Shown here one piece after another: positions 35,646 to 49,478 of a stretch of DNA of 64,000 nucleotides. The DNA comes from Xiphydria camelus. Taxonomy: Eukaryota > Arthropoda > Insecta > Hymenoptera > Xiphydriidae. The position numbers were made by a program, and so were the translations under genes. The stretch is taken from contig OY783199.1 of assembly GCA_963678675.1 (NCBI GenBank), forward strand, positions 7,013,501 to 7,077,500, written 5' to 3'. The notes below the pieces were generated by a model. That model did no database searches. It worked only from the letters and a program-made list of their open reading frames with translations, and was not told where the DNA came from. Each line of letters opens with the position of its first letter. Positions within the stretch are counted from its first letter, which is position 1.

Positions 35646-36389
35646 ACAAAATTCACTTTGATGTAAATATACTTTCTCCTACTGTGAAACGTGCGCTTGA
35701 ACTTATGTATATTATAACCTACCCGGATATCCCCGGCATCGCTATCTAACATTTCATATCCCAGCGATCCGCCAACAGAGCGCACACACTCGATATCGCT
35801 ATACCGGGCTCGTTGCAGCCCTTATCGCGCCGCCTACGTGTCGCAGGTAGGAGCCTTGTACAGAAAATAAGCGAGCCAATATCTCCGAGAAACGCGGGAG
35901 GTTCGATATCCGAGAAAATTCGAGTAATGATTTCCCTTATCGCGTGCAGTTAGTTGATGGTCGCGCGCGAAGGTTTCCGATATTACGCACGATGGAAAGT
36001 CCCCGAGCGTTCGCATCCGGTGTTGACTGTATACTCCGGTGCTGCGGTCTTGGAGTTTATGAGAGATTATAATGCACGTGTATTACTTTTAAAGCTGTGC
36101 TATTTTAATTCGACTCCTTCATTGACAGAGAGTTTTGATGTGGATATAACGTTTAACTGGAGGGCGTGGCGCCTCCAAAACGCCAAGCGGTGCGATCGAG
36201 ACTATAATCTCTGATATCTCATGAAATGTGAAAGATATGGAAAAACAACAAAGAACAATGTTAGAGAGAATTCAATTTCCTGGTAGTATGACTTTTTATT
36301 TTCTTATTACATACCGTATTTACAGAGATAAAGCATTTGGAATATTCGAAATTCTATTCAGAAATCAATGTTTACGCAATGTTTACGTA

Positions 36390-36614
36390 CACTGAGAAAA
36401 AAATGCGCTCGAGTCAATGAAACATTTTTGAATAGTCTTAAGAACACATTTATTCGATCAAAATGAATTTCGATTGGATGTATATAAATATTAATGATTA
36501 AATCGAATATATTTTGGATCATATTGATATTCATTCGAATCGAATAAATTTAATCTGCTCACAGAACTATCCAAAAACACGTTTATTTCAATCAAGTAAC
36601 ATTTTTTCTGAGTG
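36390..36614. mobile_element. 225-bp MITE with CACTGAG ends, distinct interior
   Basis: Left end CACTGAGAAAAAAATG, right end CATTTTTTCTGAGTG, flanked by TA on both sides (36388-36389, 36615-36616). The interior (ATTCGATCAAAATGAATTTCG and related) differs from families 1 and 2 although the termini are alike. Confidence 0.85.
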
Positions 36615-37796
36615 TATTGAAAAACAGTTGTTTGAAGAATGCACGAAGTTTCTCAATACACGAAATGGTGAAATTTGATAGTTAAAAAAATAACGCAATT
36701 TGACCTCACGTTGGCGTCTCGCAAATGTCACATGCCTAATTAAGGGTTAATTGGTTTTTATAGCGTAATTTCCTTCCCCATTCTCTTTTAAAGCGTTTCT
36801 TTTATTTGTATCTAGAAACATTATATCTGGTATCACTGATCAATATATCATCACAGTTACGACTTAAACCTGTTTTATGAATATATATTATTCATTAATC
36901 TGTTTATTTGAATTTATGAATATTTATGTTATAAAAGTGAATGGTTGAGTTTCATAACCCTACGGAACTCATCGTTTCGTAAATCCAAGAGTCACTATAC
37001 GGGAAAAAAATCGTTTCATTCGATAGTGCCTATGAACAAATTTTCTTTATTCAAAGAATATTCATCTGATTCACTAAATGTAATGTTAACATAATAAATT
37101 CATTATCAGAGGTAAATCATTACTTCTTCAATCAAATAAATACTCGGTACACATAGACTAAAGAAAGTATTTCCTTAATATTATACTAATATATCGAGAA
37201 AAATGATTCTTTGCTTCATAGACCTTTTTCCTTTCTTCGAAAGGATGAAAAGCTCCACATTGTTATATCTAACGAGCGGCAAGGTACGTCGAACCCAGCA
37301 GAAACTGCCGACTAACAACGTTTACGTTGCATATCGAGCCTCGTCGTACGTTGACATTGACGATATGATTAGCAGATTTGGCAAAGAACGTGACAATGCT
37401 CGCGTATACACACATGTGTGTGCGACTACCTCGTCGACTGTAAGAAATTCCCATTTCAAGCGCGCAACGTTGAACAAACGTAACTCTTGCCAATTTTACA
37501 CATTATCGACGACGCCCACGTTCAAACAATCGCCCCTTTCCGGGTTCATCACGCACCGCTTCACGCGGTAGGTATATCTATCACGTCTAGCGTGGGCGTT
37601 TACGCGGAACGGGGCGAGATAGGACAGGCGACGCGAAAAGGACTAGGCACGTTTATCATGACACAAAGAGCGATGATGACGCGGAGCAATTTCATCGCGT
37701 GGTCTCATCGCTGGGGCCGAATATCGCGCGGTTAAAAGTAGTTCTATCACCAGACGAAGGATTGCAAAAAAATTTATTTTTTAATATACAGTAGGA

Positions 37797-38014
37797 TGTC
37801 CGAAAGCAAAATATACAAAGAAACCCGTAGTTTTATGGTGATTACCGTAGTAGAAACACTGGCGTTATTGGTGTTAATGTATGTATGGAGCATTTAACAG
37901 TATGTGTTTCGCATGGTATGCGAAAAATTGCGCATGCGCAATTTCAATCTCGAAAAAGTACTACGGTAATCAACATAAAACTATAGGTCCCTTCGTATAC
38001 GTTGCTCTCGGGCA
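37797..38014. mobile_element. Foldback repeat, ~218 bp
   Basis: Left arm GTCCGAAAGCAAAATATAC … AGTTTTATGGTGATTACCGT; right arm is the complement, ACGGTAATCAACATAAAACT … GTATACGTTGCTCTCGGGCA. Short non-palindromic centre. Confidence 0.8.
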
Positions 38015-39479
38015 CACTTTAATGTTTACTAAACTAGTACTTATTGATTTATTTTAAAAGTGTAAAGGCAAAATAATCGACGACTCTTTCGGGAGAAAAT
38101 TTAAATTGTAAATGAGCTCTTAAGCATTGGCACATATGCAGCCATAGGAAAAAAAGGGCTTTATTTTCATATTTCGATAACTTCTGTAGATTTGTGACAA
38201 AAACTGTTTAATATAATATATCTGAAACGGTTTAAAAATGTAATATTAAAAAATGAAAATATCTTACCAGCCAATTGAATGAGAAAATGTAATGAAATGT
38301 CTAAATTTTAAGAATCTCGCTAATAAAATATGACTGCCATGCATCCTCTGAACTAAAAACTGAAGAATAATGCTAAAAATGTTACAATTTTTAGATTAAT
38401 CCATATATTATCAATTATGAATAAAAAAATATTTTTTTTTTTTATTAATTTAGTCGGGCTCTTCTTATAAACTCATCAAATACGGTGCTACAATATGATA
38501 GAACTACCTTTAAGCCACTCGCGCGAAGCTCGTCGGGAACGACAGCCGCCCATATAATACGCTTTCGCCCCGAGGTGAGTTTCTCGTCGTCGCAATTTCC
38601 AGCCGAAAATACCGGCGGCTCATCGTCGCGCTCGGAACGCGGAGAGTCGACGATCATCCCGCGCGCGCGACGTAAAGTAGCGAAAAGACGAGCGAAACGG
38701 AAAGCGGCGGCGCGCTACTTACTTCGGCGAGGCTCTTCTATATTTAGCGAAACTGTGTATTCAGTCCTCCTATTATCGGCGCGAGGAGAGGAGGCTAGCG
38801 CGGCGATAACCATGACCTCGCTTTCCTCCGTTACTTTTTTTTTTCCCCCGCTCCCTCCTTGGCGAGATAATAGGTTTGACTTTGTAGCGCGGAGTACTAA
38901 TAACGGGGCCCCAATCTAAGTATACTCGTAAAATACTGGCCGTCGCTGTTGTTCCGTTTGTCCGTTGCGAAATCGCGACGCGGGAGAGGGGAGTGCTTAT
39001 CTTTCTCCCTCGGAACGCGTTAACAAATAACAAAAAAAAAGTAAGTCATTGAGAAGAAGATCTCAACCGCTGCAATAATTCGTAACTCGAGCACCTTATT
39101 CATGAACATCGAATCTCAAAAGCCCGTGGATCCGGTTTTTCTTAGAATCGAAGTACGGTGCGAATACTCGTCGTGCTCAAAGGATTAAAGAGGTCGGCGA
39201 CACGAGGAGTTCTCGGCGCCGAGCAGAGAGGAAATCACAGCAAAGTAGCGAATGCCAATTAATTCCGCGGCTTCATTCGTTTTGCAAGCCTGAAGTACTC
39301 CGTGGAACGTGACTGCGGAGAAATGCCCTCTGAATTCATCCACTCCTGAATGTGAAGGGAACAAAGCTCGTGGTCTTATACGGCGGTAACTTGATTCTTT
39401 GCATTTTGAAGCAAATATATTTCAATGGCGAGTTTCTTTCTTTTCTTTATGGACTTTTTGTTCATATCAGTACAGAACC

Positions 39480-40119
39480 TAACCTATTTAAATCAAGAAC
39501 ATATAATGATCTTACAAATTGTTAAGAATTCAGATTCTTGATCGAAGAATATATATTCTTGATTTAAGAATACCGTCATAAGACCAAAAAAATTCTCTCT
39601 GCACAAAAAACAATTACTCGAGCCTATCAAATATTTTCTTACGCGAAGAAAAGCATGGCTTAATCCTGAAATTATAGGGTAAACTACCCAGTTATCGGAC
39701 ACTTAAGCATTTTATAACATTTGAGACTGTGTTAAAAAGATATTTTTCTACCTAGAGATATGAGTGGTGGCTTGTTTTAATTGAAAATATATTGGCTTTA
39801 CATTCTAGTAACTTTTAAGTTGGAAAGGATATCATTTTCAACAATTAAAAACTGGGATAAAGTCAAAAAACTTAGTTATTGGAGAGTGTTCTTATTTTTT
39901 GGAAATACTCAATCCAGTAATTGGACAGTCATGAATCAATAAGCCAGGTAGGTACGATTTTTGATAATATTTATTTAAGTAAAAACTAGAAATCTTATTT
40001 TTGTTCATTTAAATCTGACTGTCCAATAACTGCAAGATGTCCTATAACTGGGTGGTTTACTCTATCATGTTTATGATTGAAGGAAACTTTTTTGACACCA
40101 GCAATTATTTTTCTCAGTG
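39480..40119 (+). mobile_element. Family 2 MITE interrupted by a 386-bp insertion
   Basis: The outer sequence has the family 2 order (AAGAACATATAATGATC, AAATATTTTCTTACGCGAAG, and the right end CAATTATTTTTCTCAGTG). The left terminus is degraded. The interruption lies at 39677-40062. Confidence 0.8.
39677..40062. mobile_element. 386-bp MITE with GGTAAACTACCCAG ends, TA duplication
   Basis: Left end GGGTAAACTACCCAGTTATC, right end the near complement TAACTGGGTGGTTTACTC, flanked by TA (39675-39676, 40063-40064). Excising it gives ATTATATCATG, which matches the intact family 2 copy at about 32296. The interior repeats AGTTATTGGA/AGTAATTGGACAG, echoing the terminal GTTATCGGACA. Confidence 0.9.
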
Positions 40120-41226
40120 TAGGTGGAGAAACATAACTACTCTTTAAAAATGTATTCTATTAACTTTAGACGATATATTTGTACAGCTAAGCCATTGAAA
40201 ATGATTGTTTACTCAGTAAGGGTTAGACATGAAAGAGCTCGAGCTCGAAAATCGTAAGCAGCATATTCGAGGAGCTCATAAATTACTCAAACTTTTGCCC
40301 CGCGGCTGATTTTGAATCTGTCGTTTTTGAGAGAAATACTCGTATCGTTTGAGCGAACGATCCCCAATTAATATTGCCGTAAAAGATAACTCTCGCATCG
40401 CTGGTAACGCACGCAATTAACGATCCATTAATTACACTGTGCGTTGGGGTCTCGGCTCGATACCAGAGGTTATACTGTAGTCCTGATAACGGGCAAACAA
40501 GGCCCAAAGGTTTTTAATAATATCGACGTTATTTGCCAATTTGCCCCAACCTCGATAAACGTTGTCTATATGCACGATATGAGCTATAATTAGTGCCCAC
40601 TTTCCCCCATGCTTTTGAGGTGTGGGACGTCTCATCGCTGAGGGAACGATGACAAAGTCTGCCCAAAAGGCGTTCGCTTTTTTTCGGTCTGCCGAAGATG
40701 TCGTATCGGTCGAGTAGATGAAAAAGGGAGATAAGAAAGAGAAGGTGTAGAAATATCAATGAGATGCCCCCCCCCCCCTTCTGTGGAATTTATAGTAGAC
40801 AGATGTCCTTTTAGCTTGCTTATTAGTCTTCATAGGAATTGGCAACCTTTTATCAGGTGATGATGAAAAGGAAGAGGTAGCTAGGGTTGGAAAAGAAGTT
40901 ATAACGTCAGATGAGTATAAATCACTAGCACCGTGAATGAGTGAATGACATGGAGAAATTTTACAGCTGATATATAGGATATACCTACAGTGTAAATAGA
41001 TTCGTTATCATAGAGTCTGTAGCAATCAGAGAATTCTGAACCACTTGTAACTGTCAGGGGATTTTATGTGTTATGGAAAATATAGCGAGAAATAAAGAAA
41101 AAATAGGAGAGATTATTCATTACTATAGAGCCTAGCTATTTTGAGGGAATTCTGAACTACTTAATATTATCAGAGGATTTTATATGTTATGGGAAAAATA
41201 GAGAGGAGAGTAAAGAGAAAATATGA

Positions 41227-41512
41227 ACTGAGCGAAATAATTGCTAGTTTCAAAAAAAATATTTATTAAATTAAGAACATATGATTTTAAAAATTTGTAA
41301 GAATACAGATTCTTAGAGTTTTATATATTCTTGATTTAAGAATACTGAAGGTGTTGGGACTAGGAATTCTTCCTTCCAGAAAAAAAACAATTATTCGAGA
41401 ATATATCAAATATTTTCTCGCACGAAGAAAATCATCGCTTGATCCTGGAATTATACCGTATTTTTTATTGAAGAAAACATTTTTTTGGCACCAGCAATTA
41501 TTTCTTTCAGTG
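41227..41512 (+). mobile_element. Family 2 MITE, nearly complete copy
   Basis: Left end ACTGAGCGAAATAATTGCTA, right end CAGCAATTATTTCTTTCAGTG. It is uninterrupted and useful as a reference for the split copies at 32 kb and 40 kb. Confidence 0.85.
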
Positions 41513-42008
41513 CAGGAAAGTTCAGAGAGTTTTCTGAAATTACTTTTTCTACTTTAATTGCATATTCGATTCCAATATCGGTATCCGTAGGCGTTAGGAA
41601 AAATTTGTTATTTCAGTTTGGAGACTTCGATATGCCCTCGAACCGATCAAATAAATTTCTTTAAACAAAGTGAGGACAGGTGGAAGAAATCTCTATAGCT
41701 ACAAAGCAAGAGAAAATAACGAACGTTGTGTAAACCATCAACATCATCCCATTCCAAGTGTTATTGAATACGATTGACGCGGTTTTGTTTCACATCTTCT
41801 CTTACGCAGAAGAATAATTTACTTCAAGACGAATCGACGAAGAAGGGAACGAAATGTGTTTTCGTCGAATAAAAGTTTACGAAGGGATTACGCGAGATGG
41901 TGCCGACAATCCAAATACAGGTGTGCACATCGCGCGTGCCTCTCTTTTTCTGCCACGTCCGGAGCATACGGCAAAATGCTTTTCATCGAACTTTCAAATG
42001 CACCTAGA

Positions 42009-42533
42009 ACAGGCTTAACAGCCCTATTTATTTCATCTTATGGGAAATAGAGGAACTTTTTTATTAAAAAAAGGGTACAATTTTAATTAAAAGGGATCTT
42101 CTAAAAATTAGAAACATCAACATTTATTAAGTGAATGAAGAATGCTTTTGAACCTAAAAAGTTATATTTTATGTTATGCAGCTCAAATCTGAACATCACA
42201 ATCTGATTTAAAGAAACGGGACCATTTGTAAACTCCAGTTTCCGATAAGAAACATTAATTCATGAATGTTATTGTATTTGAAATGAAATAGTGATATAAT
42301 TAGATAAAGAGTAGGGGTTCTATTACCATTTTAGCAAAAAAAGGAAACCATTTTCACCCTTTTCACGTAATCCGGAACGATGAAAAGACGAACTCAATTG
42401 AGAAGTGGAATAATAGGTGGCTTTAGAGGAGAAATACTGAAGTATAGCTGAAAATCGCAAGGTTTAAGATGAAAAAGAGGCTTAAAACAATAGGGGAATA
42501 ACAGGAAATAGAGGACCCACTGTGAAGCCTGTT
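42009..42533 (+). mobile_element. Family 5 element, copy A
   Basis: About 525 bp, starting AACAGGCTTAACAGCCC and ending GTGAAGCCTGTT (short inverted ends). A/G-rich interior with AAACATCAACATTTATTAAGTG. Matches 63211-63801 almost end to end. Confidence 0.75.
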
Positions 42534-43428
42534 ATAAATTTCTATCCGTCAATCGTTGCGCTGTGACGAATTCAAGGAACAATAATTTACAGTATACAAT
42601 ATAACAGCAACGTCCACGTAAATGGCAAATTACGAGGATTGTAAAACATCGATAATTATTCTCTTCTGCATTTAATTAGCGAGCGACACTTCGAAGGAGT
42701 CCGAATTATGCACGAAGCAGCGAGTACAGGATGATAAACTGACGTAGGAGAAGAAAAAGGAGAGATATAGAAAGACAGATGTGCACACACCTGCAGAAGA
42801 AGCACAGCGGAGGCGTCGATCGTTGCAACGAAAGCGCACCACGCGAGGCGCACGTTTCGTACTCGCGGCGGGTATTTCGTCGAAACATTTACGGCCCGAT
42901 AAACGCAAACTCTTCCGAGAAATTACGATAATAACATCGTGACTTCGTTCTTTGAATAATATCATCGTGCGAGTTACATAAAGCGTCGCGATTGAAAGGC
43001 GTGATCGTTTGGTAGACGTATGTATGCGTTGGACAATAATTGTCTTTCTGTATCACTTTTTCGCTGCGCGCGGTCGTTGGCGCCACGTTATTTCCCTCAT
43101 CGCGACCGGAAGTGGGTACAGGATAGGAAGCTTTTTCCCCCTTCCGTCGGATGCTCGATGGGGAGTCAATGACCTTGGCAACGCGAGTCACGAAATTACA
43201 GCGTGATCGTAAGTTATTTCGCGTATGAAGCGTCACTTTTCGATGCGAATGAGCGCAATCAAAAAAATAATTTGCTACCATGACATAAATTTTGTCACCG
43301 AAACGGAGTGTTTGTTAACAATGATAACAAATTCATGTGTTGACATAACGGACAATTTTTGTTGCGCTGACGAAACTGATCTTCCGCATATTTGTCGTTA
43401 CAGCAACTATAGCTATTTATTCCGGGTA

Positions 43429-43663
43429 CACTCATTTATAGAAACATTTATTTCAGATGGATAAGAATTTATTCGCATTGAACAAAAGTCTATTTCAATT
43501 AGATAAATGTTCCACTAAGTTCGTACTCGATTAAAAAGGTACCTATGCAAAACATTTGCCAAATTCAAATAGACTTTTGTGTTCGACGTGAATAAATTCC
43601 TATTTATCTTAAATAAATTGTTCTATTAGGTTCGTATTCAACTAGATCTTTCCCCCCTCAGTG
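43429..43663. mobile_element. Family 7 palindromic MITE, copy B, TA-flanked
   Basis: Same order as the copy at 11.9 kb: AAGAATTTATTCGCATTG, GTACTCGATTAAAAAGGTA, then the inverted GACGTGAATAAATTCCTATT. It ends CCCCTCAGTG and is bounded by TA on both sides. Confidence 0.85.
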
Positions 43664-44669
43664 TACTAACATCTCGGTAGACATACGAAGCGTTATTAAC
43701 AAGATATTGCCTCGCAAAGACTATCAAGTATTAAAAGCTTCTCCTTTTCTTTCATCCTACTTATCCACGTGTTACGAGCGGTTTTTCGTTAAGAGAACGT
43801 TCATTTATGAATCATAAAGTGAACGTCCCCGTGAAATTATTATTGACAATATATTGGACTCAATTGAAATCTGTCTTATTTAAATGCAGGTTAAACGAAA
43901 AATAGAAATAATCTTTTTTTGCCTCAAAATTTTTTGCCACTGCACCAGCGTAGATTTTCTGCAGTAGTAACAGATAATGTGTTACCATAATAAGTCGATA
44001 TTTTGCTGTACAAATCAATTCAAGTTAACAAATGAGCATTTGTTGTGAGAGTTAATTATTTTTCCCAGTGCGATCTGCATATGGTTTTCAATAAAAAAAT
44101 ATTTTATCTATTCGTCCCACGTACGGAGATTTGGCCGAGGCGAATTTTGAGGGAGTCCGGTTCTCCTCCACCTTTGATAACCCCTCAGCAAATCGCGTAT
44201 AATACAAAATAAATATGTGTAATCGCGCGTAATCGACTGATAAGGAATCGAGGAAAGTGCAGTTCGGGGAACCTGTTATCAAAGGTCACAGCGAAACAGG
44301 TGAACATACCGTTGGCCCTGGATTTATCGAGCCCCGAAGTGACGCGTTCCGCCCCTAAGGGTTTTATTTGTAGGAAAGCAATTTAAATTAATGAAGTAAT
44401 ATCCAATTCGAGCTAATCTCGCTTCCTGCGTGACTACGTGGGTAGGCGGAACGTGTATGCGGATGTGCCGCGTGCAGGAAAATTGTTCGAAGTTACGGCG
44501 CTCGCTCGGGGCGCGAATAAACAACGATTAATTAAAGATTAATCGTGTCACGAGTATAGAATGATAGCGAGGAGAATACATTTGAGAGAATGTCTTGATC
44601 GAATCGTTCGATTTTCACCAGAGTTCTAACAAACTTTGAAAAATAGAATTACCAAAATTAAATAAAGCC

Positions 44670-45057
44670 CCGCCCAGATAGACTAATATTGTATATAAAT
44701 TGTACAACAACTTTGATTCATATAGGTTTTTTAATGTATCAAGGTTGTGCGCTTTATGAATGCTCGTTGTCAGTAAGCAAACATAATTTTAACATTAAAT
44801 GATTTCAAAATAATATAAATAAAATACTAAACATGTATTCGGTGTAAACACAGTTTTTCATAAATTTGTTGCTACAATAACATCAGCAATTAATTTGAAT
44901 CACATGACAATATCAGTTGAACGATTTATTTAAGAATAGTTCTTTATTCAAATTCACGCAGCAAAATAAACACAGACTTTAGAACAATCAACTAGGTATC
45001 GTAATTTGCATGAACGTCGTGACCCCCACACATACATATGTAAGTCTATCTGGGCGG
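44670..45057 (+). mobile_element. Family 4 element, complete copy with inverted ends
   Basis: Left end CCGCCCAGATAGACTAATA, right end TAAGTCTATCTGGGCGG. The interior carries the family 4 core (ATCAAGGTTGTGCGCTTTATG, TTGCTACAATAACATCAGC, ATGAACGTCGTGACCCC). This 388-bp copy defines the family's true termini; other copies are truncated or rearranged. Confidence 0.8.
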
Positions 45058-45064
45058 TTAATAT

Positions 45065-45470
45065 AAGACTCCATGCATGCTTTGAGTTCCGGTAGACTGT
45101 GTATAGACCTACTATTACGCATCAATCATTTTTCGTCGAATAAACAAGTTAACCATAATATACACAGGACGGGCAACTGATAAATAAACATTAAATAATT
45201 TAATTTTTTTTAGATTCTATTATACTGCTTTGATCTCTATATGAACTATTAAACATTTTAACATACTAGAAATCGAGTTATTTATGAGATTTGAGTATTT
45301 TCAAACAATTCCAGAAAATATTTTGTTTTTCCTGACCCACATAACTCCTTGACAATTCCAGGTTATTCAAAATTCCCTGACCGCTGGACACCGTGAATAA
45401 GCTGTGCGTTTGGTTTCTAATTGATCAACGCAGCAATTTGCCACAACTCAAAGCATACATAGAGGAGTCT
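45065..45470. repeat. Inverted repeat pair, possible degraded element
   Basis: GACTCCATGCATGCTTTGAGTT at the left and AACTCAAAGCATACATAGAG … GTC at the right frame about 400 bp. It begins directly after the family 4 element at 44670-45057. Confidence 0.55.
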
Positions 45471-45479
45471 CAGCTGGTC

Positions 45480-47500
45480 TTGCGCGTCGAAAAAAAAAAC
45501 AAACAAAAAACTTCCTGAATCTTCTGACGTATCATTGCGTACGTACACATGCTATTTGAACATGTGTTTAATTTGCGTAGTTATCACATATGCCTCGTGT
45601 GAATAATATTTAACTCCGTAACGGCGCACGTAGGTCTTTTCATGTCTTCAGATGACCCCTGTCGTTACGGCTACGTGTGCGCCACAGGTGACTTTCTCAT
45701 ATCGAGTGAGCCATTACAGAGTTAATTAGACGAAATGCCTTGGGAGGCACAGATGTCTGTCTGCGGGAATCACTAGCTCTCTGTACGACAAACGACCGTC
45801 GAGTTTACATATCCGCATGTTTGCTCGCTATCGCCTAATTCGACTAATTATTGACAGTGCGGTACGATCAGGTGGCCGAAGCGGCTCTGTACAAAGGCAA
45901 ACCGTTTAACGAAACATTAACGATGATGAAGAAAGCGATATATTTCCTAACGTCGCGGCAATATTTATCGCCCCGTCACCGTGTAGCAGCTTTATTTTTC
46001 TCGGTAAAAGCATCCGCCACGTCCCATTTATATGGCATTCATAGGACACACTGTACGACACATACGGAATCACACGTGTCTTCGTACAAGATTCACGAGA
46101 GATATACACGCGACCACGAGTGCCTTGAACCTATAATAACCGTGGAGACGAGCTCGATCGGTCGGACACGGTCGTAATTTATTCGCCGATGACGATCGAG
46201 TCCGCGTAGTCGAGTTGGTCGTTGCGCAATGCGACGAATGGACTGCGAATTTTGACCGACGGGCTGAAGAGGCGAGAAAGAGAGATATTGCATTCACAGC
46301 GGCGACATATTTAAATCAAGATTAATCGCCTCACTCGACGCGAGTGAACCTATACATGACGTATATAGCTTCGCGCGTATATACAGTCTCTGATTAAATT
46401 ATTACGACTATCGCCGATCCATTTCAAGCTCGAGATGACCGCGTTTTAATTACACTTTATGCGAATGGCAGCAACGGTAATATACAAACGCATCGGCAAT
46501 TTCAAAAATTAATCCGCTCGAAATACAATTTGTACGTTCATTAAAAAAAAAACCGACGACCAGGGAACATCAATGGGATCCGCACATACGTAACGACACT
46601 GCAGACGAGTCCAGTAGTAACACTATAGCGTCGGGTCAGACAGTCGTGATAATTATCCGCACATACACCGACGCTCATTATTGTGCAACCGATGACTAAT
46701 TGACTATGCGGAGTTCGACTGGACGCGGCAATAGGTAGCGCGGGAAGCAGAAGTATAACGTACAAATGCGGAAAGTCCATTGGCTATTGTACCCGACGGA
46801 GAGACCATGAAACGCTTCCCGTGCCGCGAGTCGTCACCGAAGCACGCGAGCGTTCCACCGTCGTCCCTGTACGCTTATATACCTATATAGGGAACGTATA
46901 TATAGATAGAGAGAAAGAGAGGCGGCCGGGGACGGCGCAGCAGAAGCCGCAGGCTCGACACCGGCGCAATACGATCCAACCTAACCCAACCTTCTCTCCT
47001 GTGTGCCGTCGTGCACGTAGTCCCGATATCGGAGGCTCGGAACGTAAACAACGCTTTCGAGAGCGCGAAGTGAGATAGAGAGGGGGGAGGGTTCCGCTTC
47101 CGTAAACCTGTTGCGAAAGGGAACGTGTCCCCCTTGCTCCCTCTCCTAACGCCCCCCTGGTATCGCGATCTGCGTCGCTTTTCTTCCTCTCGCTCTCCAG
47201 AGTTCGTTACACCGATACTATACAATTCGTTCCCGCGCTGGTGGGAGGAGTCTCGGCGTCTTGCAACTGCGTACCTACAAGACGCGCGGGGCAAAGTGAT
47301 TTAGGGCGAGCCGCCGTGTCGCGCGGCGCAGTTCGCGGCTCTCGAGGGACGCGTACTACTTACGATACTTGCTTCGTACTGAAGTCGGTATGTAATTTGA
47401 CGTACGCGACTAAACGAGGAGTTCCTGGTTCAGCGGATACGCGGGCTCTGTTTTCTTTTTTTAACGATGGTAGGCGGCGTCGTCATGAGAGTGTATTTAT
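45480..47500. other. Non-coding interval
   Basis: No gene, RNA or clear repeat recognised. Overlapping short frames on both strands near 46800-47300 are Arg-rich by-products of CpG-rich sequence. Confidence 0.45.
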
Positions 47501-47509
47501 GCGAGTTAT

Positions 47510-47737
47510 TTGTAAACTTCAGAGCTCTTTTTATTTAATTTTAGGGGAAATAAGAGAAATTTTGACCGAAAAAATTGAGCAATTTTTTATTAAAAAAAGG
47601 AGATTGTAACGAAACATCAATATTTATTAAATCAATAAAGGATATTTTTGTAACTCAAAAATGTATATCTTATGTTATGCAATTTAAACTTAAAAAAAGT
47701 GGAATAAAGGGGAATAGAGGACGCATTATGAAGCCTA
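47510..47737 (+). mobile_element. Family 5 element, internally deleted copy
   Basis: Keeps both ends and the block GAAACATCAATATTTATTAAA … ATCTTATGTTATGCAATTTA, but lacks about 300 bp of the interior present in the other copies. Confidence 0.7.
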
Positions 47738-48689
47738 TATTGATTTACCCGATTTCCCGCGATTCTCCTTGATTCCCAGAACGAAGTATCGTTCTATCTT
47801 GAAATTGTAACGAAGAAACCAGTAATTATAAAGAGAGACGGAGACGCGAGTACTAGAAAGGAATGGCATTGAAGACTAATATTTCGCTCCAGATAGTCCT
47901 TCTGATAAACTCAACCGTCGTTAACGATCCGAACCGAACCGCGTGGCTAGATTCAATATCAAGTAAATATATCGTTATTTATATTTCCGGTATCGAGAAG
48001 CGAATCTTTCGTCGTCGTTACGCCGATCGCGACCTTCGGCGAAGGTAAACGGCCGATGACGGTTGATAAGCCGTACTAATTAGGAGATATGAAGGTTCGG
48101 CGAATTTTCCAAATCCCTTCTAATTGTTGACGGAGTTTCGGTCTTTCATCTCCCTTCAAAAAATCGGAATGTCGAATTCCGCCGATTGCTCTCTACGGGC
48201 TCGTAAAAATATTCCAAACGATCAATTAATTACGAGATTGTAAATATGAAATTCCGATTATACGCCCGAGAGAGATGCGTGAATAATTCATCGAGCCTTA
48301 ATTAAACGGACGTAGGTATCTTCTTTCTCTCTTCCCTACACAACACACGAATAAACGAGTCGTCGCAGGCGCCTCAGGCGTAACCTGTGTAATCGAGGGT
48401 TAATATATCGATGAGTCTTTACCGTTGAGAGCGAATCGACCTTAACAGGTGTCTGCTAACCGATAGAATCGCGCTCTGACGCAACGCTCTTAAGATAGGA
48501 CTAAAGCCATCTCCATTTTCTACCTTTGCGACTGGAGGCGATTGGTATAGGCGTGTGCGTAATTAACGGACGATCAACTTTCTCTGCGGTCGACGATTCG
48601 CCGAGGAGAAATAAATACGCGTTCCGAGTCGCGTATTATCTTCGATTAACTAACAGAGACGCGTTAAGGTAAGTCTTTTAGCATTATTG

Positions 48690-48928
48690 CACTGAGAATA
48701 ATAATTAGGTTAAAATGACAAAATGCATCTAGTTAAATACGTTTAGTTATTCTAACCAAAATACTGGTCAGTTGAGCCAAGTATTTAGTTATACTGACCA
48801 AATGTTTAGTTATTCTAACTAAAAGTGGTTAGTTAACCAAACACAGATGGATGATCCATATTTCACCAAACAGCTTGGTCATCGTCTTCAAATTTTTTTT
48901 TAATTTGACCAAATGTTTTTCTCAACGT
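48690..48928 (+). mobile_element. CACTGAG MITE (family 1) copy
   Basis: Left end CACTGAGAATAATAATTAG, internal TTTAGTTATTCTAAC units, right end diverged (TTTTTCTCAACG). No coding capacity. Confidence 0.85.
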
Positions 48929-49478
48929 GGAAGTTGCTAAAATCGACTCAAATTCATAGACTCATAATATCTCCGTCTTTGCTTACTTCTATTCACTAAA
49001 ATACATTTTAATCGGCCCTATTTAATTATTTAAGTGCCGCTACCGCATGTTTTTTTTCATTTAACAGTCTAAACATTTATTATTCAATTTAAAAAATCGA
49101 GAGTGATGAGCATGACGGCTAACGCGATTTCAGTTAAATTTGACTGACATCAATAGTTCGAATAATATTATATTTATCGTGTACTTACAGCAAATTCAGA
49201 CACGGTAACGGCCTGTAAATTATTCCGCTGAATTCAATACGATGTATTTCAGCATCGTATCTATTTTCTTCATTGTGAATTATTACGAGTCGCGTGACAG
49301 AGTTATGGCGTATTTTCTATTTTTTGACTTTTAGGATGTATTCAGTTATATTCAGGGTACACTAATTCTGCAGACACCTCGTGAGGTTGTTCAGTGAGAG
49401 TTCGATGTTTATTGGATGACATTAAATATTAACCAATGAGGATTGAATACCGATTAAGCGATTTTCATCTCATGAATG

